Shown: in pieces, positions 12,201-21,655 of the stretch
How the letters are laid out: the number at the start of each line of letters is the position of its first letter
Numbering within the stretch: position 1 is the first letter of the stretch
Origin: Symbiodinium sp. CCMP2592
Lineage: Eukaryota > Sar > Dinophyceae > Suessiales > Symbiodiniaceae
Length of the DNA: 64,000 bases
Direction: 5' to 3'
NCBI GenBank assembly: GCA_905221615.1
Contig: CAJNDT010006203.1
Location: forward strand, 130,001-194,000
The notes under the pieces: generated by a model
Seen by the model: only the letters and a program-made list of their open reading frames with translations
The model's database searches: none
Told to the model about the DNA's origin: nothing
Translations under genes and position numbers: made by a program

Positions 12201-14112
12201 AACAAGATTGGGGCAAACACCCGTGCTTTGATAGGTGTCGAACAGGATCGGGGTAAGCACTTGTGATTTGAGGCATAGATGTCGAACGAGGTCGGATAGA
12301 CGTCGAACTTGATCGGGGTAAATGCTTGCCTTGAGGCATAGATGTCGAGCAGGATCGGGGTAAACACTCGTGCTTTGAGGCATAGATGTTGATCGGGGTA
12401 AACGCTTGTGCTTTGAAGCATAGATGTCGAACAAGATTGGGGTAAACGCTTGCTTTGAGGCATCGATGTCGAACAAGATCGGGGCAAACGCTCGCTTTGA
12501 GGCATAGATGTCGAACAGCATCGAGGTAAACACTTGTGCTTTGAGGTTTAGATGTCGAACAAGATCGGTTGTAAACGCCTTTTTGCAGGCATAGATGCCG
12601 AACAGGACCGGGGTAAACACTCGCTTTGAGGCATAGATTCGGCATAGATGTCGAACAAGATCGGGGTAAACGCTGGCTTTGAAGCATGGATGTCGAACAG
12701 GATCGGGGTAAGTGATGTCGAACAAGATTGGGGCAAACACCCGTGCTTTGATAGGTGTCGAACAGGATCGGGGTAAATGCTTGCTTTGAGGCATAGATGT
12801 CGAGCAGGATCGGGGTAAACAATTGTTTTTTGAGGCATAGATGTCGAACAGGATCGGGGTAATCGCTTTTTTAAGGCATAGATGTCGAACAGGATCGGCG
12901 TAAACACTCGTGCTTTGTGGCATAGATGTCGAACAAGATCGGGGTAAACACTCGCTTTGAGGCATAGATTCGGCATAGATGTCGAACAAGATCGGGGTAA
13001 ACGCTGGCTTTGAAGCATGGATGTCGAACAAGATCGGGGTAAGTGATGTCGAACAAGATTGGGGCAAACACCCGTGCTTTGATAGGTGTCGAACAGGATC
13101 GGGGTAAGCACTTGTGCTTTGAGGCATAGATGTCGAACGAGGTCGGATAGACGTCGAACAAGATCGGGGTAAATGCTTGCTTTGAGGCATAGATGTCGAG
13201 CAGGATCGGGGTAAACAATTGTTTTTTGAGGCATAGATGTTGAATAAGATCGGGAAAAACACTTGTGCTTTGCGGCACAGATGTCGAACAGGTTCGGGGT
13301 AAACGCCTGCTTTGAGGCATAGATGTCGAACAAGATCGGAGCAAACACTTGTATTGAAGTATAGGTGCAAAATTGGATCGGGTTAAATACCTGTGCTTTT
13401 GAAGCATAGATATTGAACAAGATCGGGGTAAACGCTTGCTTTGAGGCATAGATGTCGAGCAAATTCGGGCTAAACGTTTGTGTTTTGAGGCATAGATGCT
13501 GAACAGGATCGGGATAAACACTTGTGCTTTGAGGCATAGATGTCGAACAGGATCGGGGTAAACGCCTGCTTTCAAGCATAGATGTCGAACAAGATCGGGG
13601 TACACGTGTGCTTTGAAGCATAGAAGACGAACAAGATCGGGGTAAACGCGTGCTTTGAAGCACAGATGTCGAACAAGATCGGGGTAAGGTGAACGCTCGA
13701 GTTGAGGCATAGATGTCGAACAGGATCGAGGTGAACGCTTGTGCTTTGAGGCATAAATGCCGAACAAGATCGGTGTAAACGCGTGCTTTAAGGCATAGAT
13801 GTCGAACAGGATCGAGGTAATCGCTTTTTTTGAGACATAGATGTCGAACAGGATCGTGTTAGTGCTTTGAGGCATAGATGTCGAACAAGATTGGGGTAAA
13901 CGCTTGCTTTGAGGCATCGATGTCCAACAAGATCGGGGTAAACGCTCGCTTTGAGGCATAGATGTCGACCAGGATCGGGGTAAATATTGGGTTTTGAGGC
14001 ACAGATGCGAACAGGATCGGGGTAAACGCTTGCTGTGAGGCATAGATGTCGAAGAGGATCGCGGTAAACACTTGTGCTTTGCGGCATAGATGTCGAACAG
14101 GATCGGGGAAAA
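6258..14112 (+). repeat. 42/44-bp satellite array, main portion
   Basis: Roughly 185 head-to-tail degenerate units with consensus GGCATAGATGTCGAACAGGA then TCGGGGTAAACGCTTGCTTTGA. Short (42 bp, CGCTTGCTTTGA) and long (44 bp, CACTTGTGCTTTGA) variants alternate, so the reading frame jumps repeatedly. Larger blocks recur: the landmark CTTTTTGCAGGCATAGATGC is seen near 7,330, 8,130, 9,580, 10,260, 10,950, 12,058 and 12,586, each followed by a similar series of variants (a GATTCGGCATAGATG unit, a truncated TTGATAGGTGTCG unit). This is a higher-order repeat grown by local segmental duplication. Confidence 0.95.
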
Positions 14113-14114
14113 CG

Positions 14115-14448
14115 CTCATTGCGGCCGCAAGGGGGGAGAATTATAATCGTCCGCGCCACTCGCTCCACTCGCGCCACTCGCTCAGTTAAAGGAAAGAGTG
14201 GAACAGCTAACGTACAGGGGCGACTGGAGCGACTGGCACGAGTGGAACACGCTTCTAGTGGAACGACTGGTACGATTGGAACGGTCGCAGTGTGGAGTAG
14301 CTGGCCCTTAAATTATAAAGACCCGACTCTCAACATCCCACAACCTCGTCCGCGCCACTCGCGCCACTTGCGCCACTCGGGCCACTCGCGCCACTCGCGC
14401 CACTCGCTCCACTCGCTCCACTCGCGCCGCTCGCTCCACTCGCGCCAC
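14115..14448 (+). repeat. End module, first right copy
   Basis: Begins with the same ATTGCGGCCGC plus GGGGGGAGAATT as the left module and carries the same GGAACAG...AACGTACAGGGGCGACTGG and CTGGCCCTTAAATTA blocks with scattered differences. It ends in a run of CGCGCCACT/CGCTCCACT repeats (14,350-14,446), the reverse complement of the 9-bp array motif. More diverged than the next copy. Confidence 0.85.
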
Positions 14449-14678
14449 TCGCTCAGTTAAAGGAAAGAGTGGAACAGGTAACGTACAGGGGCGACTGGAG
14501 CGAGTGGCACGAGTGGAACACGCTTCTAGTGGAACGACTGGCACGATTGGAACGGTCGGAGTAGTGGAGTAGCTGGCCCTTAGATTACAGACCCGACTCT
14601 CAACATCCCAAAACCTGTTCCGCGCCACTCGCGCCACTCGCTCCACTCCCACTCGCTCTAATCAGTGGAACAGGTAAC
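14449..14678 (+). repeat. End module, second right copy
   Basis: Starts at CTCAGTTAAAGGAAAGAG and matches 5,268-5,496 with only a few substitutions over about 230 bp. It directly follows the first right copy, so the right end has two modules in tandem. Near-identity to the left copy implies recent duplication, gene conversion or element transposition. Confidence 0.9.
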
Positions 14679-14820
14679 GAGTGGAGCGAGTGGAGCGAGC
14701 GGAGCCAGTGGAGCGAGCGGAGCGAGTGGAGCGAGTGGAGCGAGCGGAGCGAGTGGAGCGAGTGGAGCGAGTGGAGCGAGTGGAGCGAGCGGAGCGAGTG
14801 GAGCGAGTGGAGCGAGTGAA
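14679..14820 (+). repeat. (GTGGAGCGA)n 9-bp tandem array, right
   Basis: About 15 copies of GTGGAGCGA/GCGGAGCGA, followed as on the left by ACAGACGGA(C/T)TAGCGCCCCCCAA. Reads as an open Gly-Ala-Ser repeat in one frame and Leu-Ala-Pro on the other strand. Both are repeat artefacts. Confidence 0.95.
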
Positions 14821-14864
14821 ACAGACGGATTAGCGCCCCCCAACGCCGACACTCTTGAATAGGC

Positions 14865-14990
14865 GGTCTGGAGTATATCAGTTTTGCAACCTCGGGGGCG
14901 GCGTCTGCTTACGGAACGCACAGATCGCCTGCCTGTGCTATGTGACAACTTCCTGGACGACGTCTACAGGTGGAACCGACGAATAGGCCG
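14865..14990 (+). repeat. Right copy of ~110-bp flanking unit
   Basis: Shares ordered landmarks with 5,100-5,214: TCTGCTT, AGATCGC, CCTGTGC, GTCTAC and GACGAATAGGCC at the end. The following sequence (TTTAGAGTATGTG) resembles the beginning of this same unit (TCTGGAGTATATC), which suggests a tandem repeat before insertion of the composite element. Confidence 0.5.
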
Positions 14991-17500
14991 TTTAGAGTAT
15001 GTGTTGTGTAGTTAACCGCTCTGGCAGCAACTTCTACTTGCGAAAGGGAGCACCTGCAAGGAGTTTTGCCAACAACTGGTCGTGGCGTTCGTCCATGCTT
15101 GGGCTTGCATGGGGGAAATGACCAAACTCAACAATTGCTATGGCAAACACAAACCAATCTTGAGCCCACGTAACTTGTTTCAATGTGAACGCGCGCCTCG
15201 ACTAGAAATAGACTCAACATCTGTGAGCATCCCCGGAACTGCTACCACAGATTGGCTCATCCCCGCCATTCCTGGCAAAGGCTCAATATGATTATTTCTG
15301 AAGAGCACCATGACATGGACTGCTGAGGGTTCTGACTGTGCTCATGGCTGCAATCCTGGTGACCGCCGGGATCTCAGTGAAGGGCGGGTCCTTGTTGCAC
15401 GGCCTGAACCCTTCCATCCCCGATGCCCTAAACCATGCACCGTGATCCTGCAACTTCAGTGGGGGTCGGAGTCCTATTTCGCCTATGCTTCCGAATCATA
15501 TTCTCAGTCTATGCTACGGCGATTAGGATTCATGCCGTGGACCGACGGTGAGGTTCTATGTTCTGTCCAGCCCTTGGTGCTAACCGCTCATACTAAAGCT
15601 AAGCTTTAAGATGTAGGGTCTCGAGCCCCACCAACCCCGACCCGAGAAACGGCTGTTCAGCGATGCAGGACTTCGGAACTTTTCGCTGATTAAGTAAGAT
15701 GAGCGGCAAGGTCGTATCTGCAGCCGCAACCTTTACACCCAATTCCTGAGCTCGAATCTAAGCAATGCATACCAAACTTTGAACCACAACAGCGCGTGCT
15801 GCGTGGGGAGCACTCAACACCGGTCGCTAGACCAAGAATGCGAGCCAAAGCCATCACCTTCAGACTCTAGCTGCGTAAACCGACTAACCTCCCTTCCTTA
15901 AGCCCGGGCTTGTTCTTCCCACAAGCGCGAAAAAGCCCGAGTTCAAGGCACTTCCTTGCTCCCGCCGCAAAACCAACTGCTGTTCACGGCGTTTTGGAGG
16001 ATTCAACTTGCCGGGCACCCGGAAGTTTGCCCAACTTTGTGGGTTTCAGGTTGATGGTTTTAGCACTCTGTGCTTGCAAGTTGGATCATGGAAGGGCGTT
16101 GGTTTGAGGGACGACAAGATTTGGTTTCAAACTTTAGTGTTTGGGTCTGATGGGGTTCGCGCTGGAAGTTTCACTAATTGGGTGAGTGGTGGGTGGGGTG
16201 TTGAAGTTGAGCCGGAGGGCGTGCTTGTTTTTTGCAGGAGAAAGGAGGGCGGTTAGGGGTTGGGCTGGCGCATGGTCTCGACGTTGCGAGGTGCAACGTG
16301 CTAGACAAAGCATTCCGACTGGTGTTGATCATATCTGATATCCTCCAAGTTCCTGAGATGAAAATCGAACTGGACACGTCGAGAACAGTTGGTTTTCGGG
16401 CTGCAGTGCAATCTAACTACTGCTGTTGCAAGTCGAGGTGACACGGTTCTCGGACACTTACATTTCCGAATTGCGTGTTTTAGATCGGGGTGATAGGAAT
16501 GCTGTAGGATTGATTGGTCACTTTGAGGGTCTCTGTCTCGAAATTTGAAGGCGGTGCCGCTCGACTTTACGAATTTGCTGTTTAGAATTTTGAGGTTGAC
16601 CCTCGCTACAGCAATACCATGAGCTTCCGCTGCCATGAACGCCCCGGTTTTGGTTGAAGCCGCAGTGGCACGCAGCGTCCTCGATGATTTTCCATGCCTT
16701 CGAGGACCAAGGATTGTGCATCCGGCTTGGACAAAGTGTCCCCATAAAGTAGCCCTACCTCACGTGTTGAATCACCAGGTTTTGGCGGGTGCACATGTCC
16801 TGGAAGTTCATTTACGCGCCTTGGCGATTTCTACATGAATGAGAGCCTACAGAAGCAGAAAAGGCTGTAAGAGTATCGGCAAAGAGCATGCATTTGGGAC
16901 ATCAGTGCCCCGTGATTTTGTAAAGCAGCAATGTGCCCGAGGTGCTGCTCCTGGTGCATGCACCGACACGGCTGTGGATTTGGCAGCTAGCATGAACGTC
17001 TGTACCTGATTCTGTTTGGGGAAGAGCTGTTTCGAGGTTGAGGTTTGGGAGAAATATGGCCTGCGCAGCGCTTTCGGGTTGAGGGCCTAATTCAGCAGCA
17101 ATTGAGCAGTCTCCGGTCCGATGCCACGAGAGCTCACGGTCGAAGCTGCTGTGATGATAAACCTCTTTAAGTGTTTCAGGCAAGGGCTGGGTCACTCAGT
17201 GGCAGAGATGTCGCGCTGCACGTGTAGAGCGCAAAGAGGTCGAAGCCAAACTGTCGGAAAAGTTGACAGCAGTAGGTATGCCAACAGCAGAGTAAACAGA
17301 AGAACATACAGCCTCTGGGAAGTACGGCTCACTGACAAAACTGCACATACTACCACGTTCAGTTACTACACAAGGTGGGTGCACTCCAGTATACTACCCA
17401 GCAGTGCCCCCTGTTTGGTTTCACAGTTCAGAACTCCGCAGAAGCGTGGCCGATCCTGGAGCCTTGACACTTGCCAGGGGAAGACTTTTCAGCCCGGGTT
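14991..17500. other. Unassigned region upstream of oxidase-like exons
   Basis: No recognised family. If the oxidase-like gene reads from left to right, its membrane-spanning haem-binding exons should lie here, but I could not identify the expected paired histidines with confidence. Confidence 0.4.
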
Positions 17501-17507
17501 CTGTGAG

Positions 17508-17565
17508 GTTTTTCTTCCCGGCAATCCTCGTTTTCGTCGATCGCCTCCTCCTTGCAAATCGCCAG
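17508..17565 (+). CDS. Ferric-reductase/NADPH-oxidase-like exon (end of membrane domain)
   Basis: Preceded by GTGAG and followed by CAG|GTGTCC, this exon reads FFFPAILVFVDRLLLANRQ with one leading base. A hydrophobic strand ending in P-x-I/L-x(4)-D-R-x(2)-L is the usual end of the ferric-reductase transmembrane domain, just before the FAD domain. The exon is short and the match rests on a few residues. Its position 1.3 kb upstream of clear FAD-domain exons in the same orientation supports the call. Confidence 0.4.
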
Positions 17566-18881
17566 GTGTCCTGGACTGAATGCTTGCCTGCATTTCGTTG
17601 GCCTGTATGCCCCTGTGTGTGTGTACTGTGGGTTCCCTTTACTGCTGCAGACCGGCATGATGGCAGCTTGCTGTTCCAGGCTCTTGGACCCAGGCTTTTG
17701 ATGCACGGAGTCGAAGCCGAAGCTACATTTTCAGAACATACCCGGGACACCGCTGAGTTCAGACTCACGGGCTCAGCGTCTTGGTCCAGGCTTTGTGTGT
17801 TTAGGGGCCTTTGACTGCAGGGGGTGCATGTCACGAACCGGCAAACCCAAAAGGATTGCCCCGCAAAACCTTGGAGCAGAGGCCTTCAATCATCCGAGCA
17901 TCGACTTTTTGTCAACCTTTGTGACGCCCTAAACCGGATCCGGCAGCAGAGGCGCTCAACCTGTCCCTCAAGCAGGTGAAGCTTTTGCCGCGAATCTCGA
18001 GTGCATTCAGCACTTTAGGTTTTCATCGGTGGTTGTCTGTTCTGATTTCGGTTCAGGAGATCAGAACTCAGCCAGTCTCAGATGTCCCGCTCTGTGAGTC
18101 TGTCGCCTTTCCCGCGTGTCGTGGGATTTCTTGCAAAACGAAGTCATGCACAACGCACAGTATGTCTGCATTGAGTAGAGTATCGGTTCCGATCCAGCAC
18201 CCCCACAGGCCGGAAATGCAGATCTTCTTTTTGCTACTCGCATTGTTCTCTTTTGTGGTCTATGACATGCATTCGGAAAGCAGCTGCTCCCACCCAGAAA
18301 GTCCTTGCGCAGACAAATATCAGTCAAATATCGGATAGGGTGTTCGCGTCTGCAGGACCCCAGCTCGCAGCGGACACCTGTGAAGTTTGATCGTGCGCGT
18401 TGCCGGCAAACCTGTCGAATCTCCTTCGGCCGCGCAAGAAAATACCTCGCATTCAGCAGTCTTGTACCATCACCCGAATGCTTGTTTCTTCGAGGCTTCT
18501 ACGGTCGCCATCGTGATCGGGATAGTGCTAGTGATGCGACGCACGGTGCTGCCGCTGATGATGAAGGTGGTGACGATGATACTGGATATTGCTAGTAGAA
18601 AATGATGATGGCTCACACGGACTGTTTCCTTTGGCAGACCCAGCCATGGCTTTGGTGGTCCCTCTGTTTCTCGTACGTCTGGGCCGTGGCGACTGACGAC
18701 AACTGAACATGAGCAAAAGGGGGAAACACTACAGTTTGTCGTGGCAGCCCTCAAAACACAGGACGAAAGCTCTCCATAGTGTGCTTGCCACACTCGAGCC
18801 GCGATCATGCCTCACGCATCTTCCCCGCCCACCTTCATGTCGGAAGTGATTGCGTCCAAACTCTTAGCTCGCACCGCTCAG

Positions 18882-18931
18882 GCGATGTGATTGGCTTAAC
18901 ATTCGAGATTCCGCAGGGCTTTGTCTACCAG
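18882..18931 (+). CDS. NADPH-oxidase/ferric-reductase-like exon (FAD domain, strand 1)
   Basis: Follows the acceptor GCTCAG and reads DVIGLTFEIPQGFVYQ after two leading bases. This is the 'D-V-x-x-L-x-F-x-x-P-x-G-F-x-Y' lead-in to the FAD-binding loop of NADPH oxidases and ferric reductases. It ends CAG|GC, a GC donor. The next exon (19,220) continues in phase 0 as AGQYILL, rebuilding the family motif Y-x-A-G-Q-Y. The start may lie further upstream, since the frame is open. Confidence 0.62.
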
Positions 18932-19219
18932 GCCGGGGAAAAGGCGTAGCAGCTAGACTGGCTGCGGAAACTCTTTGCGGCCTTCGTTCAAGGGCCTAGG
19001 TTCCAAGAGATGCGAGGGATGCAGACTACAGAAAATCTCAAGTCGAAGCTTCCGGCAGTCGGGTCGGGAGTCGTTCAGACTGTCCCGAAGGGCGGCCACT
19101 GAAGAGGGATTTCTGCCTTCTACCATGTTTCCGAGGCTGAGTTTTGAGATGCCGACACGGGAAAGCTGCAGTGGTTCATCAGTCTTGGTGCTGAGGGCAG
19201 CGAGGGTGAATATGCTCAG

Positions 19220-19330
19220 GCAGGCCAGTACATCCTCCTGGGCTGGAAAGGCGAGTGGCACCCGTTCACGTTGACCTCGGCTCCTGAGGACGTGCCGGGC
19301 ATCGTTTCGATTAATGTCATGCTCAGCCAT
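19220..19330 (+). CDS. NADPH-oxidase/ferric-reductase-like exon (FAD-binding HPFT motif)
   Basis: After the acceptor GCTCAG the exon reads AGQYILLGWKGEWHPFTLTS then APEDVPGIVSINVM. H-P-F-T-[LI]-[TS]-S-A-P is the FAD-binding signature of the NADPH-oxidase / plant Rboh / ferric-reductase family, flavocytochromes that pass electrons from NADPH through FAD and haem across a membrane. The 3' end is uncertain because the frame stays open into the TAC microsatellite. Later NADPH-binding exons (GPYG, C-G-P) were not located. Whether the product makes superoxide or reduces metals cannot be decided from this fragment. Confidence 0.75.
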
Positions 19331-19433
19331 CCAAGTTTAAGCATTAACGGCATAGATCCCTGGACGTTGCACGGAAGCCACAGCATTGAGCTGCAGTCTT
19401 TCCCAAGCTGCGAATGCTGCAACGACGACATCG

Positions 19434-19463
19434 ACCACGACGACGACTACTACTACCAAGACA

Positions 19464-19509
<46 letters not shown>

Positions 19510-19608
19510 TTACTACTACTACTACTACTACTCCTACTACTCCTACTGCTACCACTACTACTGCTACTGCTACTGCTACTACTACTACTACTACTACTAC
19601 TCCTACTG

Positions 19609-19697
<89 letters not shown>

Positions 19698-19789
19698 GCT
19701 TCTGCTTCTGCTTCTGCTTCTGCTTCTGCTTCTGCTTCTGCTTCTGCTTCTGCTTCTGCTTCTGCTTCTGCTTCTGCTACTACTATTAT

Positions 19790-19845
<56 letters not shown>

Positions 19846-19851
19846 TTTCTG

Positions 19852-19914
<63 letters not shown>

Positions 19915-19915
19915 A
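19434..19915 (+). repeat. (TAC)n microsatellite with (CTGCTT)n insert
   Basis: About 480 bp of imperfect TAC/CTA/ACT triplets with interspersed TCC and TGC variants, interrupted at 19,697-19,777 by about 13 copies of CTGCTT. Gives open frames for poly-Tyr, poly-Thr and poly-Leu, which I reject. It probably lies in an intron of the oxidase-like gene. Confidence 0.97.
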
Positions 19916-21559
19916 GATGCTACTAACAAGTTGCAAGGAGGATGCAATACGTCAGAGATCGTAAGCAGTCAGTAGACATTTGGCAGTACTATACGTGTGT
20001 GGAAGTACAAGTAGTAAAGCAGGGAGCAGGGAGCAGTCAGTAGTAAGTAGCAAACAGTAAGTTGCGAGCACTAAATGACACGTAATTAGCAAGCAGTTAA
20101 TTATTTAGCGGATCGCAGTTCGAAGTTAATAGTGAACAATTGTTCTGATTGGTCGTCGGAGTTGTAGCAGCAGTGGCAGCCTCAAAATACCTGCGCAGCT
20201 CGAACTGTTAATTGGTCCCGCTAGCACGCGAGCTTGGAGAAACACCGCCAATTTTTGAGCTAGATGCCTGAACACCTGACTTACCCGGTACCCTCTATGG
20301 GGTTCTGCGTGGCAGGAGAACTGCATCTCCGTGCATATTCGTGCAGCCAGCAACCTCGACTGGCTCCCTGCTCAGCCTTGTCAAGTTGAGGGTTTGGTTT
20401 AGGATCGCTACTCTCTCTCCTCATCCCATCTCCCTGCTCGGGTAGTCTACCACGTCCTAGCTTTGTACCTTGGAACATCGAGGCTGCTGCTGTCTCGGAT
20501 ATTGACATTATGAATGCTTCCAGACTCCAACTGTAGTGCCTCAGGGTCTTTCGCACCTTAAACCCTACACCTGCGCAGCTTACACACGGCAACCTCCTCC
20601 CCACATAGAACCCTTCAAGAGAACCTGCAACTCCAAGTTTGTCGCTCATTGTGCTGCGAAGCTGCTTCTAAACCGCGGCCACCCGGTCCTGCACCTTGAC
20701 CGTGAAGGTGCGCGCAGTTCTTACTCAGGTGCTCCGCCCTGCGAAAACGCCTCACAGAGGACGGATCGGCTGGGAAGGATGTGGGTTGCAGCCGTACCGT
20801 GAGATTCTCCTTCTCATGCATGCGGCAGGCACGTATTTTCGTTGGAGATAGAATGGCGACGCTTCTGATGCAATCCTTTGCCACTCTAGCTCTCCTGTGA
20901 TGCCTTGACTGCCCCTTACCGCAACTTGAGTGAAAGCGCAAACTCTGCATACCCATCTCCAAAGTGATGGCTCTTCCAGGAGGCACCTGCGCAGGCGAAA
21001 GGTGAGCCTATGTCAGAGAAGCCGCCGAAGGCATCAGAGCCTGCATCGGTCTGATGTGTCCACGGCGTGTATCGGGGACAGCATACGATATGATATCCTG
21101 TTGAACACTCCTGGCCTCCCGATAATACTTCGTGACGTCTCGTGGCCAAGAAGCGAGTCGCCATGAAAGCTTGTCGGCCTCATCTTGACACCGGAGGCTC
21201 CGAAAATCTTCGAGTACTCTAACAAGGTGCTTCCGAACAGCGGCTTGGCTTGTGCTTTTAGGGCCCTCAGGCTGTTCAGAACTTTTATCGGTTTGGGACC
21301 TTCAGAGGATCTCTGAGGTTCAGCTCTGCAGCACGTGACTGTGCTTCGGGAGGCCGCTTCGATCCTTCGTTACGGCTTTAAGCGCGTATGTTACAGGGGC
21401 GGGATGGATGTCTTCTGGCGATCTACAGTTGAACCTGACGGTCTTAATTAAATGATGCAATCAAGGTTGAGAAAGATCCTGAACACTTCACCCTAGATCA
21501 CGTCCGATATCCCTCGGTTAACTTTTGTTTTGTGAGATGTTTCGAAACTCTCAACGCAA

Positions 21560-21655
21560 GAAGGCCACATCGTCTACAACGTGCCCGCAGACCAGGGGCT
21601 TGGCGAGGGCCGGGCAGACAAGCTCAACGTCTCTTGGCTGCATATACGGACCATC
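21560..21655 (+). CDS. Candidate exon, unknown family
   Basis: Reads EGHIVYNVPADQGLGEGRAD then KLNVSWLHIRTI before a stop. The balanced composition and GC-rich third positions resemble the confirmed exons in this window. I do not recognise the family. It may belong to the oxidase-like gene upstream or to a different gene. Confidence 0.3.

Larger units (their letters stand above)
5207..14864. mobile_element. Composite satellite element bounded by GAATAGGC
   Basis: A 9.6 kb block is bounded by the identical octamer GAATAGGC at 5,207-5,214 and 14,857-14,864. Inside, each end carries the same GC-rich module. The left module starts ATTGCGGCCGC at 5,216. On the right, ATTGCGGCCGC at about 14,118 starts a first, shorter and more diverged copy, followed by a second, near-identical copy from 14,449. 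Between the modules lie about 8.4 kb of 42/44-bp satellite. No transposase, integrase or reverse transcriptase reading frame is present, so if it moves it is non-autonomous. The octamer may be a target-site duplication, but because the flanks themselves look tandemly repeated it could also be a unit boundary. Confidence 0.5.

Noticed and set aside
10921..12822. A 633-codon open frame on the minus strand (and several of 200-500 codons at 6,212-14,043)
   Set aside because: All three minus frames are open in the same places, and the 42-bp unit is a multiple of three. The 44-bp variants make the same peptide hop between frames, so no selection for one frame is visible.
5672..14112. CRISPR array
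   Set aside because: There are no unique spacers: the whole 42/44-bp period is repeat, and the organism appears eukaryotic.
5207..14864. LTR retrotransposon with the end modules as LTRs
   Set aside because: Modules do not start TG and end CA, no primer-binding site or polypurine tract was seen and no gag-pol is inside; the right side has two tandem modules.
19271..19964. Poly-Tyr, poly-Thr, poly-Leu and poly-Val/Ala-Glu frames
   Set aside because: Translations of the TAC and CTGCTT microsatellite in all frames; only the first ~20-35 codons (the HPFT exon) are real.
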